Source: Rhodospirillales bacterium
GTDB lineage: Bacteria > Pseudomonadota > Alphaproteobacteria > Acetobacterales > Acetobacteraceae
DNA: 6,481 bases
Reading direction: 5' to 3'
NCBI GenBank assembly: GCA_018971455.1
Contig: JAGXAV010000125.1
Coordinates: forward strand, 1-6,481
Position numbers and translations under genes: made by a program
Notes under the pieces: model-generated
What the model was told of the DNA's origin: nothing
Seen by the model: only the letters and a program-made list of their open reading frames with translations
Databases searched by the model: none
Shown: positions 3,498 through 6,481 of the stretch, piece by piece
Layout: the number at the start of each line of letters is the position of its first letter
Numbering within the stretch: position 1 is the first letter of the stretch

Positions 3498-6481
3498 ATG
3501 CGCATCTTCGGTCTGGACGGAGGCATTGCCTCCATCGGGTGGGCCGTCATCGATCAGGACGGAGAGGGCGGGCGCATCATCGCGTGCGGATCGCGCTGCT
3601 TCGATCCGCCGGAAACAGCCAAGGAGCGCACGCCCACCAACGCCCTGCGGCGCCAGTATCGCCTGGCACGTCGGGTGGTCCGTCGCCGCCGCCAGCGCAT
3701 GCAGCGGGTCCGCCATCTGCTCGCCGAGCATGGGCTGCTCGCCGGGGCGGGGCGCGACGCGCTGCGTGCGCGGCGCCTCGATCCCTGGGCGTTGCGGGCC
3801 GACGGCCTGGACCGAGCGTTGACGGCCGGGGAGTTCGCCGCGGTCCTTGGCCATATCGCGCGCCATCGCGGCTTCTGGTCCAACAGCAAGCGCGACCGGG
3901 GCGCCAACGCGGCCGACGACACATCCAAGATGCTCAAGGCGATGGAGACCACCCGCGCCCGCCTCGGCGCGTGGCGCAGTGTTGGCGAAATGCTCGCGCG
4001 TGACCCGGCGATCGGCGAGCGCAAGCGCAACCGTGGAGGCGATTATTCCCGCACCGTGCTGCGCGACGATCTGCGGCACGAAACCCGCCTGCTGTTCGAG
4101 CGTCAGCACGCGCTGGGAAATCCGTTCGCCACGGCCGAGCTGGAAGCGGCCTACGCACCAGCCGCCTTCGACCAGCGCCCCCTGCAGGACAGTGAGCACC
4201 TGCTGGCGAAGTGCCTGTTCGAGCGGGAGGAAAAGCGCACCGCCCGCCGATCCTACGTCTTCGAAATGTTTCGTCTTCTGTCACGGCTCGCCAACCTGAA
4301 ACTTGCCACCAGCAACGGCGAACGCCGCCTCGGCGCCGAGGAAATCCGCCGCATCGCCGATGATTTCGGACACCAGAAGGGCATCACCTACAAATCCCTG
4401 CGCCGGCTGCTGGACCTTGATCCGGGTGCCCGCTTCGCCGATGTCGGCCCGGAGGACGAGGGGCGTGATGTCGTCGCTCGCACCGGCAATGCCGCCGAGG
4501 GCAGCTACACGCTGCGGCAGACGATCGGGGCGGCGCCCTGGGCGGCGCTGCGGAACACCCCGGAGCGGTTGGACCGGATCGCCGAGGTGTTGACCTTCCG
4601 CGAGTCGCTGCCGTCGATCCGCCGCGGGCTGGACGAGGCGGGCGTCGAGCCATTGATCGCCGAGGCGATCATCGCGGGCGTCGAGGACGGCAAGTTCAGA
4701 AATTTTACGGGCGCCGGCCACATCAGCGCCAAGGCGGCGCGGCGCATCATTCCCCATCTGGCCCGTGGCATGGTCTATTCGGAGGCATGCGCCGAAGCCG
4801 GCTATGACCACGCGGCTCGCGCGCCGACGGCCCTTGCCGAGGTGAAAAACCCGGTCGCCCGCAAGGCGCTGGGCGAGATGCTTAAGCAGGTCCGCGCCCT
4901 CATCGCGGAATACGGCCTGCCCGAGCGCATGCATGTCGAACTCGCCCGCGACGTCGGCAAAAGTGCGGAGGAGCGCGCTGAGATCAAGAACGGGATCGAC
5001 AAGCGCAACAAGGAACGTGACCGCGCCCGCGAGCGTTTTCGCGAATTGCTCGGCCGCGAACCTGCCGGCGCGGACGATATGCTGCGCTTCGAGCTCTATG
5101 AGGAGCAGTGCGGCCGGTGTCTCTATTCGGACGAGGAAATTCCGCCAACCGCGATTTTTTCCTCCGACAACCGGGTCCAGGTGGACCATATCCTGCCGTG
5201 GAGCCGCTTCGGCGACGATTCCTTCATCAACAAAACCCTCTGCCTCGCCAGCGCCAACCAGAACAAGCGCGGCCGCACCCCGTATGAGTGGTTCCAGCAG
5301 GACCGGCCGCAGGATTGGGAGGCCTTTGGCGCCCGGGTCGGGGCCTGCCTCAAAATGAAGGGCCGCAAGAAGCGCGGCTTCTACCTGCGCCAGAACGCCA
5401 GCGAGGTCGAGGAAGCCTTCAGGAACCGCAACCTCGGCGACACCCGCTATGCCACCCGCCTGCTGCTGGAGTTCCTCGCCCGCCACTATCCGGCGGATGG
5501 CCAGGTGCATGTCCTGGCCCGGCCGGGCGCGCTGACCGCCAAATTGCGCCGGGCCTGGGGCCTTGAGGGGGTGAAGAAGGGCGAGGACGGCAAGCGCCTG
5601 CCCGATGACCGCCACCACGCGCTCGACGCTGTCGTTCTGGCCGCCACCGGTCAGGCGATGGTCGAACGCCTGACACGCGCCTTCCAGGAGGCCGAGCGTC
5701 GCGGCTTGCCGCGCGAATTCGGCGCCGTCAGCCAGGCCTGGCCGGGCTTTCGCGAGGAGACCGAGGCGGCGGTGGCGGCGGTGTTCGTCTCGCGCAGCGA
5801 ACGCCGCCGCGCCCGCGGCGAAGCGCATGCCGCCACCATCAAGCAGGTGCGCACCATCGACGGCGCGGACATCGTGTTCGAGCGCAAGGACATCTTCAAG
5901 CTCACCCCGGCCGACCTCGACCGCATTCCCATCCCCGCCCCCTATGGCCGTGTCACCGACCCCGCCGGGCTGCGCGATGCGATGGTCGTCGCGTTGCGAA
6001 GCTGGATCGAGGCCGGCAAGCGGAAGGACTCATTGCCACGCTCGGCCAAGGGCGACGTCATCCGCAAGGTGCGCGTCGCCTCGGACGGCAAGGTGGCCGT
6101 TCAGATCCGTGGCGGCACCGCTGATCGTGGCGAGATGACGCGGGTGGACGTATTTCGCACGACGGACAGGAAAGGGCGGGCGCGATTTCACCTCGTCCCG
6201 ATCTATCCCCATCAGGTGGCGGATCGCATCAACCACCCGACGCCGCCGAATCGTGCTGTGGTTGCTTACAAACCCGAGAACGAGTGGACCCTCATTGACA
6301 ATAATTTTGAATTTCTTTTCAGCTTGTATCCAAACAGTCTTGTTGAGGTAACCAAGTCCGGCGGCGAGATTATTGGAGGCTACTTCAAAGGCCTCCATCG
6401 CGGCACTGGAGCGATCAATTTGGCTCAGCAAATAAGTCAGAGCGCGATAACGGACGGTATCGGGGCCAAGACACTTCTTGC
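3498..6481 (+). CDS. cas9: CRISPR-associated endonuclease Cas9, type II-C (3' end cut by window)
   Basis: This is an RNA-guided DNA endonuclease that cuts both strands of invading DNA. The frame is open without a stop to the window edge, giving 994 residues. RuvC-I is IFGLDGGIASIGWAV with catalytic D7. The Arg-rich bridge helix is at ~51-73. A short recognition lobe follows. RuvC-II is MHVELARD with E481. The HNH domain has a CxxC (C538, C541), VDHILPW with D563 and catalytic H564, then SFINK and ANQNKRG with N587. 'LGDTRYATRLL' is at 647-657. RuvC-III is DDRHHALDAVVLA with H707 and D710. The C-terminal wedge and PAM-interacting part run from ~755 and are incomplete. The compact recognition lobe and Neisseria-like HNH (ENQNK-type motif) point to type II-C, where the full length is usually about 1,000-1,100 residues. 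All catalytic residues are present, so it should be active. The last ~80 codons are AT-richer than the rest. cas1, cas2 and the array are not visible. Confidence 0.96.
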   Translation, partial: MRIFGLDGGIASIGWAVIDQDGEGGRIIACGSRCFDPPETAKERTPTNALRRQYRLARRVVRRRRQRMQRVRHLLAEHGLLAGAGRDALRARRLDPWALRADGLDRALTAGEFAAVLGHIARHRGFWSNSKRDRGANAADDTSKMLKAMETTRARLGAWRSVGEMLARDPAIGERKRNRGGDYSRTVLRDDLRHETRLLFERQHALGNPFATAELEAAYAPAAFDQRPLQDSEHLLAKCLFEREEKRTARRSYVFEMFRLLSRLANLKLATSNGERRLGAEEIRRIADDFGHQKGITYKSLRRLLDLDPGARFADVGPEDEGRDVVARTGNAAEGSYTLRQTIGAAPWAALRNTPERLDRIAEVLTFRESLPSIRRGLDEAGVEPLIAEAIIAGVEDGKFRNFTGAGHISAKAARRIIPHLARGMVYSEACAEAGYDHAARAPTALAEVKNPVARKALGEMLKQVRALIAEYGLPERMHVELARDVGKSAEERAEIKNGIDKRNKERDRARERFRELLGREPAGADDMLRFELYEEQCGRCLYSDEEIPPTAIFSSDNRVQVDHILPWSRFGDDSFINKTLCLASANQNKRGRTPYEWFQQDRPQDWEAFGARVGACLKMKGRKKRGFYLRQNASEVEEAFRNRNLGDTRYATRLLLEFLARHYPADGQVHVLARPGALTAKLRRAWGLEGVKKGEDGKRLPDDRHHALDAVVLAATGQAMVERLTRAFQEAERRGLPREFGAVSQAWPGFREETEAAVAAVFVSRSERRRARGEAHAATIKQVRTIDGADIVFERKDIFKLTPADLDRIPIPAPYGRVTDPAGLRDAMVVALRSWIEAGKRKDSLPRSAKGDVIRKVRVASDGKVAVQIRGGTADRGEMTRVDVFRTTDRKGRARFHLVPIYPHQVADRINHPTPPNRAVVAYKPENEWTLIDNNFEFLFSLYPNSLVEVTKSGGEIIGGYFKGLHRGTGAINLAQQISQSAITDGIGAKTLL

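Noticed and set aside
3466..3822. 118-residue plus-strand frame starting at ATG 3466, just before cas9
   Set aside because: It overlaps the RuvC-I and bridge-helix coding region in a different frame and shows no family resemblance.
3447..4199. 250-residue minus-strand frame at the cas9 5' end, considered as a divergent gene or anti-CRISPR
   Set aside because: It is antisense to conserved Cas9 sequence, has no motif, and its stop falls in the proposed tracrRNA region.
4281..5828. 515-residue minus-strand open frame inside cas9
   Set aside because: No domain is recognised and it lies opposite the RuvC-II, HNH and RuvC-III coding region. It is a shadow of GC-rich codon usage.

Overview
The window reads as GC-rich (mid-60s percent or higher) alphaproteobacterial chromosome. 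This rests on strong G/C preference at third codon positions, a small DUF1737 protein, an Atm1-type exporter whose signature motifs match alphaproteobacterial members, and a compact type II-C Cas9. The genus cannot be fixed from the sequence alone.

Layout, left to right. A small Ala/Glu-rich protein of unknown function (2-238) ends in a Asp-Gln repeat encoded by a 6-bp tandem repeat. After a short gap holding a possible terminator hairpin comes a 72-aa DUF1737 protein (354-572). Convergent to it, with a single base between the stop codons, is a complete Atm1-like ABC exporter on the minus strand (574-2412). An 80-bp divergent spacer separates it from a Nudix hydrolase of the DUF4743 / thiamine-pyrophosphokinase-related type (2493-3326, plus strand). 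These look like ordinary chromosomal genes.

The rest of the window is the left end of a type II-C CRISPR-Cas locus. An uninterrupted frame from 3498 to the window edge encodes at least 994 residues of Cas9. RuvC-I, the arginine-rich bridge helix, RuvC-II, HNH and RuvC-III are all present with their catalytic residues. The C-terminal PAM-interacting part is cut by the window edge. cas1, cas2 and the CRISPR array are not in the window and, if present, would be expected beyond it.

The 171-bp gap between the Nudix gene and cas9 is the most informative non-coding stretch. Read on the minus strand it shows a possible anti-repeat, a run of short hairpins, then a GC-rich stem followed by a U tract. 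This is the architecture of a tracrRNA transcribed divergently from cas9 and ending on the Nudix stop codon. The tracrRNA is inferred from structure and position, because no repeat is available here to pair it with.

Other points of note are a fall in GC content in the last ~240 bases of cas9 (the PAM-interacting region), a degenerate Nudix box, and a small dyad at the Atm1 start.
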